From Bacteroidales bacterium (lineage in GTDB: Bacteria > Bacteroidota > Bacteroidia > Bacteroidales > F082): 56,311 nt of DNA. The position numbers and the translations under genes were made by a program. How positions within the stretch are numbered: position 1 is the stretch's first letter; each line of letters begins with the position of its first letter. The notes beneath the pieces were generated by a model, which saw only the letters and a program-made list of their open reading frames with translations, made no database searches and was not told the origin of the DNA. This document shows, piece after piece, positions 24,663-34,077 of the stretch. The stretch spans positions 1 through 56,311 of the forward strand of contig JAQVGO010000006.1 in assembly GCA_028696715.1 (NCBI GenBank), written 5' to 3'.

Positions 24663-25892
24663 ATGTTTGATATTGACAAATGGCAGGAGATTTTTAATAC
24701 CATTGAAAAGAATAAGCTTCGCACTTTTCTTACCGGATTTTCGGTGGCTTGGGGCATTTTTATGCTGATCATTTTGCAAGGCTCCGGAATTGGTTTACAA
24801 AAAGGAGTCGAAAACCAGTTTAGTTCATCGGCTACCAATGCCATCTGGATCTGGAACGGACAGACCAGCAAGCCATACAAAGGCAATAAGCCCGGGCGTT
24901 TGATCACAATGAAAAATGATGATTATGATTTTCTGAAAACACATGTTAACGGTCTTGATCAAATTAGTGGTCGATACCATGTGTGGAGCAATGTGCTGGC
25001 TTACAAAAAACAATCCGGATCGTATGCCATACGCGGCGTACACCCGGATTATCAAGAGGTTGAAAAACTTACACTTTTGAATGGAAGGTTTTTAAATGAA
25101 AATGACCAACGTTATAAACGAAAGAATGTATTGATCAGTAAATTGGTTGGCGATGCTTTGTTTAAAACCGAAGATCCATTGGGCAAGTATATCAAGATAA
25201 ACGGGATTCCATTTAAGGTGATTGGCGTGTTTGTGGATGATGACGGAAGAGACGACAATATGCAACTGGTTTATATCTCTATTGCCACGGCACAAACTGT
25301 TTTTGGCGGCGAAAGGAATATTCACGGGATGGTAGTTACAGTGGGTGATGCCAACGAAAAAGAGGCAAAGAAGATAGAAGACGACATCAAGACTAAAATG
25401 GCAAACTTGCACAGGTATGATCCTGAGGATGAAAACGCCATGTTTTTTTGGAATAGCGTTGAAGAGTTTACCAAGTTTCAGAAACTTTTTGCCAGTATCA
25501 GGCTTTTTATCTGGGTGATTGGCATTGGCACGATCATAGCCGGAGTGGTAGGCGTAAGTAATATTATGATGATAGTGGTGAAAGATCGTACCAAGGAAAT
25601 TGGTATCCGCAAAGCACTTGGTGCCACGCCTGGCAGCATTATCAGTTTGATTTTGCAGGAAGCAGTTCTGATCACTGCCTTTGCAGGATACTTCGGGCTG
25701 GTTGTCGGGGTTGGATTGCTCGAACTGGTTTCTGATTATATTCAAACACCTTTTTTCAGAGAGCCCGAAGTGGATGTTTCTATCGCGCTTGGAGCTACGT
25801 TGTTACTGATTATTGCCGGGGCATTGGCCGGTTTTATTCCTGCTCGACGCGCTGCTGCTATAAAACCAATCGAAGCTTTGCGGGATGAATAA
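24663..25892 (+). CDS. FtsX/MacB-type ABC permease, first of a pair
   Basis: 409 residues. An N-terminal transmembrane helix (FLTGFSVAWGIFMLIIL) is followed by a periplasmic MacB_PCD domain of about 220 residues. Three C-terminal helices carry the FtsX motif (RTKEIGIRKALGATPGSIISLI) and the end AARRAAAIKPIEALRDE-like signature (PARRAAAIKPIEAL). It probably exports a peptide, lipid or drug by mechanotransmission rather than transport across the inner membrane. Likely a heterodimer with the next gene, 19 bases downstream. Confidence 0.9.
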   Translation: MFDIDKWQEIFNTIEKNKLRTFLTGFSVAWGIFMLIILQGSGIGLQKGVENQFSSSATNAIWIWNGQTSKPYKGNKPGRLITMKNDDYDFLKTHVNGLDQISGRYHVWSNVLAYKKQSGSYAIRGVHPDYQEVEKLTLLNGRFLNENDQRYKRKNVLISKLVGDALFKTEDPLGKYIKINGIPFKVIGVFVDDDGRDDNMQLVYISIATAQTVFGGERNIHGMVVTVGDANEKEAKKIEDDIKTKMANLHRYDPEDENAMFFWNSVEEFTKFQKLFASIRLFIWVIGIGTIIAGVVGVSNIMMIVVKDRTKEIGIRKALGATPGSIISLILQEAVLITAFAGYFGLVVGVGLLELVSDYIQTPFFREPEVDVSIALGATLLLIIAGALAGFIPARRAAAIKPIEALRDE

Positions 25893-25911
25893 ACAAATTA
25901 ATAAATGAGCT

Positions 25912-27177
25912 ATGTTTGATCGCGATCGCTGGTACGAGATATGGAGTAGTCTGGCCAAAAATAAGGTCAGAACCTTCTTCACCGCATTTGGTGTGTTTTG
26001 GGGCATTTTCATGTTGATGATCATGCTGGGATCAGGCAACGGACTCGAAAATGGGATTACCTACGGCATGGGCGATTTGGCAACAAACAGCGTTTTCATG
26101 TGGACCCGACCCACAACAGAGCCCTATAAAGGCTTTCCACGTAACAGAAGGTATTATTTCAGGAACGACGATATTCAGGCCTTAAAGGATAATATTCCTG
26201 AAATGGGTTTGGTGGCTCCTCGCCTCGAAGGTGGAGGACGACAAGCAGGAAATAATGTGATTTATAAGCAAAATGCAGGTGCTTTTAATATTTATGGTGA
26301 TTATCCCGAATGGAACAAGATTGATCCGGCCGAAATGGTTCAGGGACGATTCCTCAACGCAAATGATATCAATCATGCCAAAAAAGTTGCTGTGATTGGC
26401 CGAAGGGTATATGAAGTCCTTTTCGAAAAAGACGAAAATCCCATCGGGAAATACATCAGGATAAGAGGAGTTTATTTTCAGGTTATTGGTGTTTTTAAAC
26501 CCAAAAACATGAATTTTAATTTCGGCGGCGACAAAGAACAAAGTATTCATATCCCTTTTACAACATTGCAGAAAGTTTATAATTATGGGAATATCGTTGC
26601 CTGGTTTGCGCTCACTTCTCAACCCGATGTGGATGTGAGTGTTATTGAGCAAAAAGCGTCCAAACTTTTAAAAGAACGCCATAATGTTTCGCCTGACGAC
26701 CATAGAGCCGTTGGATCAGTAAACCTCGAAAAGGAATTTAAGCAAATGACAGGTTTGTTTATGGGCATAAACGGATTGATTTGGATTGTTGGTATCGGAA
26801 CATTGTTGGCTGGTGTGATCGGCATTTCAAACATCATGTTGGTAATTGTAAAGGAGCGAACCAAAGAAATTGGAATCATGCGCGCCCTGGGAGCCTCACC
26901 TTTGAAGGTGATCTCTCAGATTGTTACCGAATCAGTTGTACTAACCAGTATTGCCGGTTATGCAGGCTTGGTTTTCGGGGTGCTGATTATGGAGCTCATT
27001 GATAAAAACCTGCCCGAACCCGGGAACCAGGAAACCATGTTTATGCATCCGGTTGTTGATTTTCAGGTGGCTATGGTAGCTTTGGCCATAGTGGTGTTCT
27101 CAGGGGTATTAGCCGGCCTCATTCCGGCACGCAAAGCTGTAAGTATAAAACCTATTGATGCACTTCGTTATGAATAA
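25912..27177 (+). CDS. FtsX/MacB-type ABC permease, second of a pair
   Basis: 421 residues with the same layout as its neighbour: N-terminal helix (FFTAFGVFWGIFMLMIM), a periplasmic domain with GRFLNANDINHAKKVAVIGRRV, and three C-terminal helices with ERTKEIGIMRALGASPLKVISQI and PARKAVSIKPIDALRYE. The two proteins begin almost identically (FDxDxW, then KNKxRTFxTxFxVxWGIFML), suggesting duplication and divergence into a heterodimer. It is followed 34 bases later by the membrane-fusion gene. Confidence 0.9.
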   Translation: MFDRDRWYEIWSSLAKNKVRTFFTAFGVFWGIFMLMIMLGSGNGLENGITYGMGDLATNSVFMWTRPTTEPYKGFPRNRRYYFRNDDIQALKDNIPEMGLVAPRLEGGGRQAGNNVIYKQNAGAFNIYGDYPEWNKIDPAEMVQGRFLNANDINHAKKVAVIGRRVYEVLFEKDENPIGKYIRIRGVYFQVIGVFKPKNMNFNFGGDKEQSIHIPFTTLQKVYNYGNIVAWFALTSQPDVDVSVIEQKASKLLKERHNVSPDDHRAVGSVNLEKEFKQMTGLFMGINGLIWIVGIGTLLAGVIGISNIMLVIVKERTKEIGIMRALGASPLKVISQIVTESVVLTSIAGYAGLVFGVLIMELIDKNLPEPGNQETMFMHPVVDFQVAMVALAIVVFSGVLAGLIPARKAVSIKPIDALRYE

Positions 27178-27211
27178 ATCCAAATAACACACAAAATAAA
27201 TTCGATTACTT

Positions 27212-28294
27212 ATGAAAACTATTCTCAAAATTGCTGTCATCCTTGTGATTGTTGTCGTATTTGTAGGCACTATCGTTTATCTCTACAAGAAATCGCAGGC
27301 CGAACCGGTTGTGTTTGAAACCACAACAGCTTTCAAAACTGATATCATTCGAAAAACTGTTGCTACCGGTTCGGTTGTTCCGCGAAAGGAGATTGAAATC
27401 ACACCAAAGGTTTCCGGAATTATCGAAGAAATTTTTGTTGAGCCCGGCGATGTGGTAAAAAAAGATCAGCTGATTGCCAGGGTAAAAATTATTCCGGATA
27501 TGATCAACCTCAACAATGCTGAATCGCGCGTGAAAAGGGCAAAAATACAGCTTGAAGAAGCTCGTAAAAATCACGAACGGTATAAGTCCTTGTACGAAGA
27601 AGAAGTTATTCCCGAAGCAGAGTTTTTAACCTTTGATATTGCTTTTCGCAATGCACGCGAAGAAGTGGAATCAGCCGAGGATAACCTGCAGCTGATCCGC
27701 GAAGGGGCTACCAAAAAAGCCGGTAACGTAACAAATACACTAATCCGTTCGACCATTGATGGTATGGTGTTGGATGTGCCCGTTGAGGAAGGCAATTCAG
27801 TTATTGAAAGCAATACCTTCAATAATGGAACAGTAATCGCCACCATCGCTGATATGAGTGAGATGATTTTTGAAGGGAAAGTGGATGAATCTGAAGTGGG
27901 TAAAATCAGTGAGGGAATGCCGCTTATCATGACTATCGGTGCCATCGAAAATGAAACCTTTGATGCCGTGCTGGAGCATATTTCTCCAAAAGGAATTGAA
28001 GAAAACGGCACCATCCAGTTTGAGATCAGGGCAGCTGTCGATTTAAAAGAAAATCAGTTTATCAGGGCAGGATATAGCGCCAATGCTGATATCGTATTGG
28101 AACGTAAGGATCAGGTGCTGGCCGTAAACGAAGGCTATCTTTTAATCGAAAAGGATACTACTTATGTGGAGGTAGAAGTGTCTCCTCAACAGTTTGAAAA
28201 ACGCATTGTAAAAACCGGTCTTTCTGATGGAATCAATATCGAAATAATCGAAGGTTTATCAGAAACCGATAAGATAAAAGCTGCTACTTTGTAG
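27212..28294 (+). CDS. Periplasmic membrane-fusion (adaptor) protein, MacA/HlyD type
   Basis: 360 residues. An N-terminal membrane anchor (ILKIAVILVIVVVFVGTIVYLY), a lipoyl/barrel-sandwich half (EITPKVSGIIEEIFVEPGDVVKKDQ), a coiled-coil hairpin (about 90-150) and the second half (VEEGNSVIE) followed by beta-barrel and membrane-proximal domains. It links the ABC exporter to an outer-membrane factor. No TolC-like gene is in the operon, so that partner must be encoded elsewhere. Last gene before the terminator at 28319-28354. Confidence 0.9.
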   Translation: MKTILKIAVILVIVVVFVGTIVYLYKKSQAEPVVFETTTAFKTDIIRKTVATGSVVPRKEIEITPKVSGIIEEIFVEPGDVVKKDQLIARVKIIPDMINLNNAESRVKRAKIQLEEARKNHERYKSLYEEEVIPEAEFLTFDIAFRNAREEVESAEDNLQLIREGATKKAGNVTNTLIRSTIDGMVLDVPVEEGNSVIESNTFNNGTVIATIADMSEMIFEGKVDESEVGKISEGMPLIMTIGAIENETFDAVLEHISPKGIEENGTIQFEIRAAVDLKENQFIRAGYSANADIVLERKDQVLAVNEGYLLIEKDTTYVEVEVSPQQFEKRIVKTGLSDGINIEIIEGLSETDKIKAATL

Positions 28295-28318
28295 CGCTTT
28301 GTTGTGTGTTGGTTTGGT

Positions 28319-28354
28319 ACCCGTGGCCGGAGATTTTCGGCTGCGGGTTTTTTT
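28319..28354 (+). terminator. Terminator of the ABC export operon
   Basis: The arms are 28319-28329 (ACCCGTGGCCG) and 28338-28348 (CGGCTGCGGGT): 11 pairs including two G-U, an eight-base loop, and seven T at 28348-28354. Confidence 0.8.
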
Positions 28355-28359
28355 GAATA

Positions 28360-29028
28360 TTATACTTCCGATAAAAAGCTGTCGAGGTTGTCAAACTTAT
28401 GGTGGTAATCTTCCATCGAACGTTTGATTACTTCCTGCGCTTCTTCAATGCCATACACATGTGATATTTCCACATTACTTTCTTTGCCGGGCAAATCTTT
28501 GTAAGTAAGGAAATAATGTTTCAGCCGGTCAATTACCAGATCGGGGCAATCAGTCATATCGCGATACCCGCCATAAACGGCATCATTATCCAGCACTGCA
28601 ACAATTTTATCATCGGCTTCGTTGCCATCGATCATCCTGAAACCACCAATAGGTCTGGCTCTTACAAGGATATCACCATGCGTGATGTCTTTCTCTGTGA
28701 GCACACAAATATCCAGTGGATCGCGATCGCCGGTAATATCGGTGCGGCCTGTTTTTTGATTACAAAACTCGGCAACACGACTGGCACAAAATGTTTGTGG
28801 CACAAAGCCATACAAAGCAGGAACCACATTGGAGTATTTTTGTGGCCGGTCGAGTCTTAAGTATCCCGAAACCTTATCTACTTCGTATTTAACGGTATCG
28901 GTAGGAACCATCTCGATATAGCAGATCACCACTTCCGGTGCATCAGAGCCAATTTCGACGCCATGCCAGGGATGCGATTTGTAACGTAAACCCATCAGCC
29001 TGCCAATGGGATCCATGATTTTCGACAT
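28360..29028 (-). CDS. ppa: Inorganic pyrophosphatase, family I
   Basis: 222 residues. The family I signature DRDPLDICVL carries the metal-binding Asp residues, preceded by YGFVPQTFC and followed by GGFRMIDGNEADDKIVAVL and DYHHKF. It hydrolyses pyrophosphate to phosphate with Mg2+, pulling biosynthetic reactions forward. Somewhat longer than E. coli Ppa (about 175 aa) at both ends. Transcribed alone from a -7 box at 29057-29064. Confidence 0.94.
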   Translation of the reverse strand: MSKIMDPIGRLMGLRYKSHPWHGVEIGSDAPEVVICYIEMVPTDTVKYEVDKVSGYLRLDRPQKYSNVVPALYGFVPQTFCASRVAEFCNQKTGRTDITGDRDPLDICVLTEKDITHGDILVRARPIGGFRMIDGNEADDKIVAVLDNDAVYGGYRDMTDCPDLVIDRLKHYFLTYKDLPGKESNVEISHVYGIEEAQEVIKRSMEDYHHKFDNLDSFLSEV

Positions 29029-29056
29029 AAGTTTTTCAGCTTGCGGTTAGTGGGCG

Positions 29057-29064
29057 CAAAGTTA
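29057..29064 (-). promoter_or_regulatory. -7 promoter box of ppa
   Basis: The minus strand reads TAACTTTG, an exact match, 28 bases before the start codon. Confidence 0.6.
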
Positions 29065-29113
29065 GGGCTTTTCGAAACTTTGTTGTGTTTTTTTTCGGAA
29101 AACTTTTTTGCTT

Positions 29114-29605
29114 TTATTTGCCAATGTTGATCTGTGCCGGAATAGAAAGATGCCCTTGCATCAGCTTCCACTGACCCTTATCATTTTTGTCCAGCACACC
29201 CGTAAACCGGATGCCTTCGAAGCTGTGTGCCACACTGTCGTACATAAAATTGTAATTCATGGTTTTGGTAAACCAGGCTGTATTGCCCGTGCAGCTGATG
29301 CGGATAAACTGATCGCTGGTAGAAATGAGGGTGTTCGATATGCTGTTGAATTGGTTACGATACGCCTTACGTATGTTTTCCCAGCCCATCAGTTTTTCGT
29401 GGCTGTCGGTTCCGATCAGAATGATGCTGTCGTTGGCTGCCCAGCTTTGTTCAATCATGTTAAAGTCTTCGTTTTCGAGCGCAATTACATAGGATTCAAG
29501 CAGGTTTTCAATGGTATCTATTTCGTTGGCAATTGCCGGATCGGTGGGGCATTGGTTGCAGGCTCCCAAAAAAAGCAGAAACAAAAAGGGTAAAATTTTT
29601 TTCAT
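29114..29605 (-). CDS. NTF2-like (SnoaL/DUF4440-type) lipoprotein
   Basis: 163 residues from the ATG at 29605, which starts a proper lipoprotein signal (MKKILPFLFLLFLGAC, lipobox LGAC); the longer frame to 29665 adds a non-signal leader. The mature part has IENLLESYVIALENEDFNMIEQSW, then WENIRKAYRNQF, and TGNTAWFTKTMNY with a final GQWKLMQGHLS, the layout of SnoaL-like/DUF4440 NTF2-fold proteins. Envelope-anchored; no catalytic assignment possible. The region between it and atpB (29606-29852) shows no convincing promoter. Confidence 0.75.
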   Translation of the reverse strand: MKKILPFLFLLFLGACNQCPTDPAIANEIDTIENLLESYVIALENEDFNMIEQSWAANDSIILIGTDSHEKLMGWENIRKAYRNQFNSISNTLISTSDQFIRISCTGNTAWFTKTMNYNFMYDSVAHSFEGIRFTGVLDKNDKGQWKLMQGHLSIPAQINIGK

Positions 29606-29852
29606 AATATTCAGTTTTTTGAGTTTCGTATTCAACGAATTTTTCAATCTATGAAGATACAACAATCTGTCAGCAAAGGCAGCAAAACAAGCTAATTTAG
29701 AATCATTTTAAAGTAAACATTTTGAGCAATAAAGGTAAAAAATTTATGCAACAAGCTGCTTTACAAAGAAATTCGTAAAAAATACTTTCCTATTCAAGGA
29801 TTCTTTCGTAAAATTGCAGCCAATTTCTAACCCCTTGAATCAACCCACATAA

Positions 29853-30974
29853 ATGGCGATCCATAAAGGAATAATTAGAAGCAGATCAATAAGTTACATA
29901 GCAACGATTCTGCTTATTGGTTTTTTTGCCTGGTCACTAAATGCGCGTGCTGATGAAGATTTGCACCAGATATCGGAGCATACTGAGCATGAAATGGAAA
30001 AAGCAGACCTGAATGCCGGAGAAATTATCATCGGGCATATCGTTGATGCTTATGAATGGCATATTGCTGATTACGGACACACGCACATCACGGTTCCTTT
30101 GCCTGTGATACTCTATGATGAAGGTGAATGGCATTTCTTTCTTTCATCAAAATTTCATCATGGGAAGTCAGCCTACAAAGGCTTTGAGATAGCCCAGGAA
30201 GGCATGTTAAAAGGAAAAATTGTGAAACGCGATGCTGACGGCAACTTTGTTCAGCCAATCGATCTCTCGCTTACCAAGAACTCGCTGGCGGTTATTATTT
30301 ACAGCACTATTGTGGTACTGATTTTTTTGGGTGTAGCCAAATCCTATCGCAGACGCGCGCGGAAGGCACCAAAAGGATTTCAATCCATCGTTGAGCCGAT
30401 CATTTTGTTTATCCGTGATGAGGTAGCCCTGCCGGCTATTGGCCGAAAGCATTACGAAAGATTTTTACCTTATTTGTTTACGGTGTTCTTTTTTATCTTT
30501 TTTAACAACCTGCTGGGCTTGATCCCAATTTTTCCTTTTGGAGCAAACGTAACCGGAAACCTTGCTGTAACAGGTGTTCTGGCTCTGTTTACTTTTTTCA
30601 TCACCACTTTCACGGGCAACAAAAATTATTATGCACACATTTTCAACACACCGGGCGTTCCCTGGTGGCTCAAGGTACCATTGCCCTTGATGCCTGTGAT
30701 TGAACTCGTTGGTGTGTTCACAAAACCATTTGTGCTGATGGTGCGTTTGTTTGCCAACATCACGGCAGGCCACATTATCATACTTGGATTTATCAGCCTG
30801 ATCTTTGTTTTTGGGCAGGCCAGTGTTTATGCCGGATATGGGATGTCAATCATTTCTATCCTGCTTTCAATTTTTATTAACTTCCTGGAATTGCTGGTAG
30901 CATTTATCCAGGCTTATGTATTTACCTTGCTGTCAGCTATTTATTTTGGTATGGCAGTAGAAGAACATCATTAA
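29853..30974 (+). CDS. atpB: ATP synthase F0 subunit a
   Basis: 373 residues, about 100 longer than E. coli subunit a because of an N-terminal signal-like helix (ATILLIGFFAWSLNARA) and a His-rich periplasmic domain, as usual in Bacteroidota. The C-terminal membrane domain has the essential Arg in VRLFANITAGH and the helix FINFLELLVAFIQAYVFTLLSAIYF. It forms the half-channels that pass ions to the c ring. First gene of the plus-strand atp cluster, 37 bases before atpE; no atpI is present upstream. Confidence 0.95.
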   Translation: MAIHKGIIRSRSISYIATILLIGFFAWSLNARADEDLHQISEHTEHEMEKADLNAGEIIIGHIVDAYEWHIADYGHTHITVPLPVILYDEGEWHFFLSSKFHHGKSAYKGFEIAQEGMLKGKIVKRDADGNFVQPIDLSLTKNSLAVIIYSTIVVLIFLGVAKSYRRRARKAPKGFQSIVEPIILFIRDEVALPAIGRKHYERFLPYLFTVFFFIFFNNLLGLIPIFPFGANVTGNLAVTGVLALFTFFITTFTGNKNYYAHIFNTPGVPWWLKVPLPLMPVIELVGVFTKPFVLMVRLFANITAGHIIILGFISLIFVFGQASVYAGYGMSIISILLSIFINFLELLVAFIQAYVFTLLSAIYFGMAVEEHH

Positions 30975-31011
30975 AAAGTAACCCATTTATTAATCATTAA
31001 TATTTACAATC

Positions 31012-31272
31012 ATGGATTTATTAACCATTTTGTTACAAGCAGTTAGCGATTTAACTCCAATTGCAAAAATGGCAGCCGGTCTTGGTGCAAGTATTGCCAC
31101 CATTGGTGCCAGTATGGGTATCGGCCAGATTGGTCGCAGCGCATTGGAATCTATTGCACGTCAGCCCGAAGCTGCCGGCGACATTCGTTCAAATATGATC
31201 GTGTCGGCCGCTCTTATCGAAGGTGTTGCCTTCTTTGCTATCGTGGTTTGTCTGCTGATCGTTTTCATGTAA
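31012..31272 (+). CDS. atpE: ATP synthase F0 subunit c
   Basis: 86 residues forming two helices with the polar loop ESIARQPEA. The ion-binding Glu lies in the second helix (AALIEGVAFFAIVV). The Glu is followed by Gly-Val rather than the Ser/Thr pair of classical sodium-type rings, so proton coupling is more likely. Present in many copies per complex. A strong hairpin with U tract follows immediately and may raise atpE expression relative to distal genes. Confidence 0.95.
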   Translation: MDLLTILLQAVSDLTPIAKMAAGLGASIATIGASMGIGQIGRSALESIARQPEAAGDIRSNMIVSAALIEGVAFFAIVVCLLIVFM

Positions 31273-31285
31273 CAGCAATTTTAAT

Positions 31286-31322
31286 CCGACTTTGCAACGG
31301 TTGGTTGCAAAGTCGGGTTTTT
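31286..31322 (+). terminator. Terminator-like hairpin between atpE and atpF
   Basis: A perfect 13-bp stem joins 31286-31298 (CCGACTTTGCAAC) and 31304-31316 (GTTGCAAAGTCGG) with a five-base loop, followed by GTTTTTA. It is as good as any terminator in the window, yet lies inside the atp operon. Partial termination or 3'-end protection of an atpB-atpE message is the likely role. Confidence 0.8.
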
Positions 31323-31361
31323 ATTTCATCAGTTGTATTAATGCTTAACTAAGAATAACCT

Positions 31362-31856
31362 ATGGAACTTGTAAATCCCGGATTAGGATTGATTTTTTGG
31401 ATGACGCTGGCCTTTGGAGCGGTTTTCTTCATCCTGAAGAAGTTTGCCTGGCCTATTATTATTCAGGCACTTAAAGACCGCGAAAGACATATTGAAGAAG
31501 CACTTCAGGCAGCCGATCGTGCTCATGAAGAGATGAAAAAGTTGCAAATTGATAATGAGGCCTTGCTCAAAAAGGCCAAGGAAGAAAGAGATCAGCTGAT
31601 GATGGAGGCTCGCAAATTGCGTGATAAAATGCTGGATGAAGCCCGTGTTAGAGCCAATGATGAAGCCGATCGGATTGTTGAGAATGCCAAAGTACGTATC
31701 GAGAATGAGCGCAAAGCAGCCATGACAGACATCAAGAATCAAATTGCAGAGATTTCGATTGATATTGCTGAAATGGTCCTGCGCGAAAAAATGAAATCGT
31801 CAGACGTGCAAAAAGCTTATATCGAAAAGCTGATCGAAGATAAACAGTTGAACTAA
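31362..31856 (+). CDS. atpF: ATP synthase F0 subunit b
   Basis: 164 residues. One N-terminal transmembrane helix (LGLIFWMTLAFGAVFFIL) is followed by a long, highly charged helix that dimerises as the peripheral stalk. The end reads AEMVLREKMKSSDVQKAYIEKLI, typical of subunit b. It starts 89 bases after atpE, beyond the hairpin, and is 25 bases before atpH. Confidence 0.94.
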   Translation: MELVNPGLGLIFWMTLAFGAVFFILKKFAWPIIIQALKDRERHIEEALQAADRAHEEMKKLQIDNEALLKKAKEERDQLMMEARKLRDKMLDEARVRANDEADRIVENAKVRIENERKAAMTDIKNQIAEISIDIAEMVLREKMKSSDVQKAYIEKLIEDKQLN

Positions 31857-31881
31857 TACGCCGCTGGCATAATCAATTAAA

Positions 31882-32442
31882 ATGATGAAAAACATACTAC
31901 TGGCAAAAAGATACGCCAAAGCCCTTTTTGATCTTGCCGTTGAGGACGGAAAGCTCGAGCAGGTAAAGGATGATATGAAGCTGGTGGCGGATGTGATGAC
32001 CGAAAACAGAGCACTCAGACGCATGATGGCAAGCCCGGTGATTCCGCCTATGCGTAAGAAAACAGTTGTAAAAAAAGTGTTCGAGGGAAAAATTGACAAA
32101 CGTAGCCTTGCTTTTTTGGATATCCTCATCAGAAAAGGACGCGAAGAGCAGGTGCATGATATTGCCCAACAGTTTTATGAAAGTTATCTCGATCACAAAA
32201 ATATTGCAGTTGTTGAAATTACAACTGCCACAGCTATTGATGAGGCCTTGAGCCGTAAAATGTTACAGGTTATGGAAGCACGCACACAGAAAACCATTCA
32301 GATACAACAAAAACTTGATCCTGAAATGATTGGAGGATATAAACTTAAAATGCAGGATTATCAGTATGATGCCAGCATCAGCAAGGTCATCTCCAGGCTT
32401 CATAAAGAATTTGATAAAAACTTATTTATAAAAGGATTTTAA
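31882..32442 (+). CDS. atpH: ATP synthase F1 subunit delta
   Basis: 186 residues. The N-terminal helical domain starts AKRYAKALFDLAVEDGKLEQV, and the C-terminus carries DPEMIGGYKLKMQDYQYDASISKVISRLHKEF, the OSCP/delta signature. It joins the F1 head to the b stalk. A start one codon later (31885) is equally possible. 18 bases separate it from atpA. Confidence 0.94.
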   Translation: MMKNILLAKRYAKALFDLAVEDGKLEQVKDDMKLVADVMTENRALRRMMASPVIPPMRKKTVVKKVFEGKIDKRSLAFLDILIRKGREEQVHDIAQQFYESYLDHKNIAVVEITTATAIDEALSRKMLQVMEARTQKTIQIQQKLDPEMIGGYKLKMQDYQYDASISKVISRLHKEFDKNLFIKGF

Positions 32443-32460
32443 CGAAACAATAACGGAATT

Positions 32461-34044
32461 ATGGCAACAATAAAACCCGCAGAAGTATCAGCAATTCTAC
32501 GTCAGGAACTGGCCGGATTCAAAACCGATGCCGTGTTGGAAGAAGTAGGCTCAGTATTACAGATCGGTGATGGTATTGCCCGTGTTTATGGCATGGGAAA
32601 TGCCGAATCGGGCGAGCTTGTTGAGTTTGAAAAGAATGGCCTGATGGGCATTGTACTCAACCTCGAAGAAGACAATGTTGGCGTGGTACTTCTGGGCGAA
32701 AGCGAAGACATCAACGAAGGTGATACGGTAAAACGCACAGGTCGCATTGCTTCACTCAAAGTGGGTGAAGGCATGTTGGGTCGCGTAATCAACACACTGG
32801 GCGAACCAATTGACGGTAAGGGCGACATCGCTGGTGATACTTTTGAAATGCCGCTCGAACGCAAGGCTCCCGGTGTAATTTTCCGCCAGCCGGTGAACGA
32901 ACCATTGCAAACCGGTATCAAAGCCATTGATGCCATGATCCCGATCGGCCGTGGACAACGCGAGTTGATTATCGGCGATCGGCAAACAGGAAAAACAGCA
33001 ATTGCTATTGATGCCATCCTGAATCAGAAGGAGTTTTACGACAGAGGCGAACCGGTTTATTGTATTTATGTAGCAATTGGTCAAAAAGGATCAACAGTAG
33101 CACAGATCGTTAAAACCCTCGAAGACAATGGTGCCATGCCTTATAGCGTTGTGATTTCGGCTACGGCATCTGATCCGGCTGCCATGCAGTTTTATGCACC
33201 ATTTGCAGGTGCTGCCATTGGTGAGTTTTTCAGGGATACCGGACGCCCTGCTTTGGTGATCTATGATGACCTCTCGAAACAGGCAGTAGCATATCGCGAA
33301 GTTTCGCTTTTGCTGCGTCGTCCTCCGGGCCGTGAGGCTTATCCTGGCGATGTGTTTTACCTCCATTCACGCTTGCTCGAACGCGCTGCCAAGGTGATCA
33401 ACTCCGACGAAATAGCCCAAAACATGAACGACCTGCCCGAAACCATCAAACATATGGTGAAAGGAGGTGGCTCGCTAACGGCACTTCCAATTATCGAAAC
33501 ACAGGCAGGAGACGTATCGGCTTATATCCCAACTAATGTTATTTCAATTACCGACGGACAGATATTTCTCGAAACCAATCTGTTCAACTCAGGTATTCGG
33601 CCAGCCATTAATGTGGGTATTTCGGTATCGCGTGTGGGTGGTAATGCACAGATTAAATCCATGAAAAAAGTTGCCGGAACCTTGAAACTTGACCAGGCAC
33701 AGTTTCGTGAGCTGGAAGCATTTTCGAAGTTTGGTTCCGATCTGGATGCTGCTACAATGGCGGTTTTGGACAAAGGTCGCCGCAATGTGGAAATCCTCAA
33801 GCAGCCCCAATATTCTCCAATGAAAGTGGAAAATCAAGTGGCTATCATTTTCTGTGGAACACAAAATCTGCTCAGGAAAGTGCCCGTTAATAAGGTAAAC
33901 GACTTTCAGGATACCTTCTTGCATCACCTTGAGGAGCATCATGCCGAACTGCTCAAAGAATTGAAAGCAGGAAAATATACCGACGAAATCACTGCAAAAT
34001 TGCGTAAAGTGGCTACTGATATTGCTGCCACTTATGAAAAATAG
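32461..34044 (+). CDS. atpA: ATP synthase F1 subunit alpha
   Basis: 527 residues, normal length. Walker A GDRQTGKT at 172-179, [38 protein letters not shown] signature ([18 protein letters not shown]) and the [18 protein letters not shown] signature are all intact. Non-catalytic nucleotide-binding subunit alternating with beta in the F1 hexamer. The beta gene is not adjacent but lies 1.8 kb away on the other strand. Confidence 0.97.
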   Translation: MATIKPAEVSAILRQELAGFKTDAVLEEVGSVLQIGDGIARVYGMGNAESGELVEFEKNGLMGIVLNLEEDNVGVVLLGESEDINEGDTVKRTGRIASLKVGEGMLGRVINTLGEPIDGKGDIAGDTFEMPLERKAPGVIFRQPVNEPLQTGIKAIDAMIPIGRGQRELIIGDRQTGKTAIAIDAILNQKEFYDRGEPVYCIYVAIGQKGSTVAQIVKTLEDNGAMPYSVVISATASDPAAMQFYAPFAGAAIGEFFRDTGRPALVIYDDLSKQAVAYREVSLLLRRPPGREAYPGDVFYLHSRLLERAAKVINSDEIAQNMNDLPETIKHMVKGGGSLTALPIIETQAGDVSAYIPTNVISITDGQIFLETNLFNSGIRPAINVGISVSRVGGNAQIKSMKKVAGTLKLDQAQFRELEAFSKFGSDLDAATMAVLDKGRRNVEILKQPQYSPMKVENQVAIIFCGTQNLLRKVPVNKVNDFQDTFLHHLEEHHAELLKELKAGKYTDEITAKLRKVATDIAATYEK

Positions 34045-34077
34045 TCTATTGTGCATCAATACTAAACCATTCAAAGG

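Noticed and set aside
31012..31272. Sodium-type c ring
   Set aside because: The essential Glu in helix 2 is followed by Gly-Val rather than the Ser/Thr residues that complete the sodium site; proton coupling is the safer reading.
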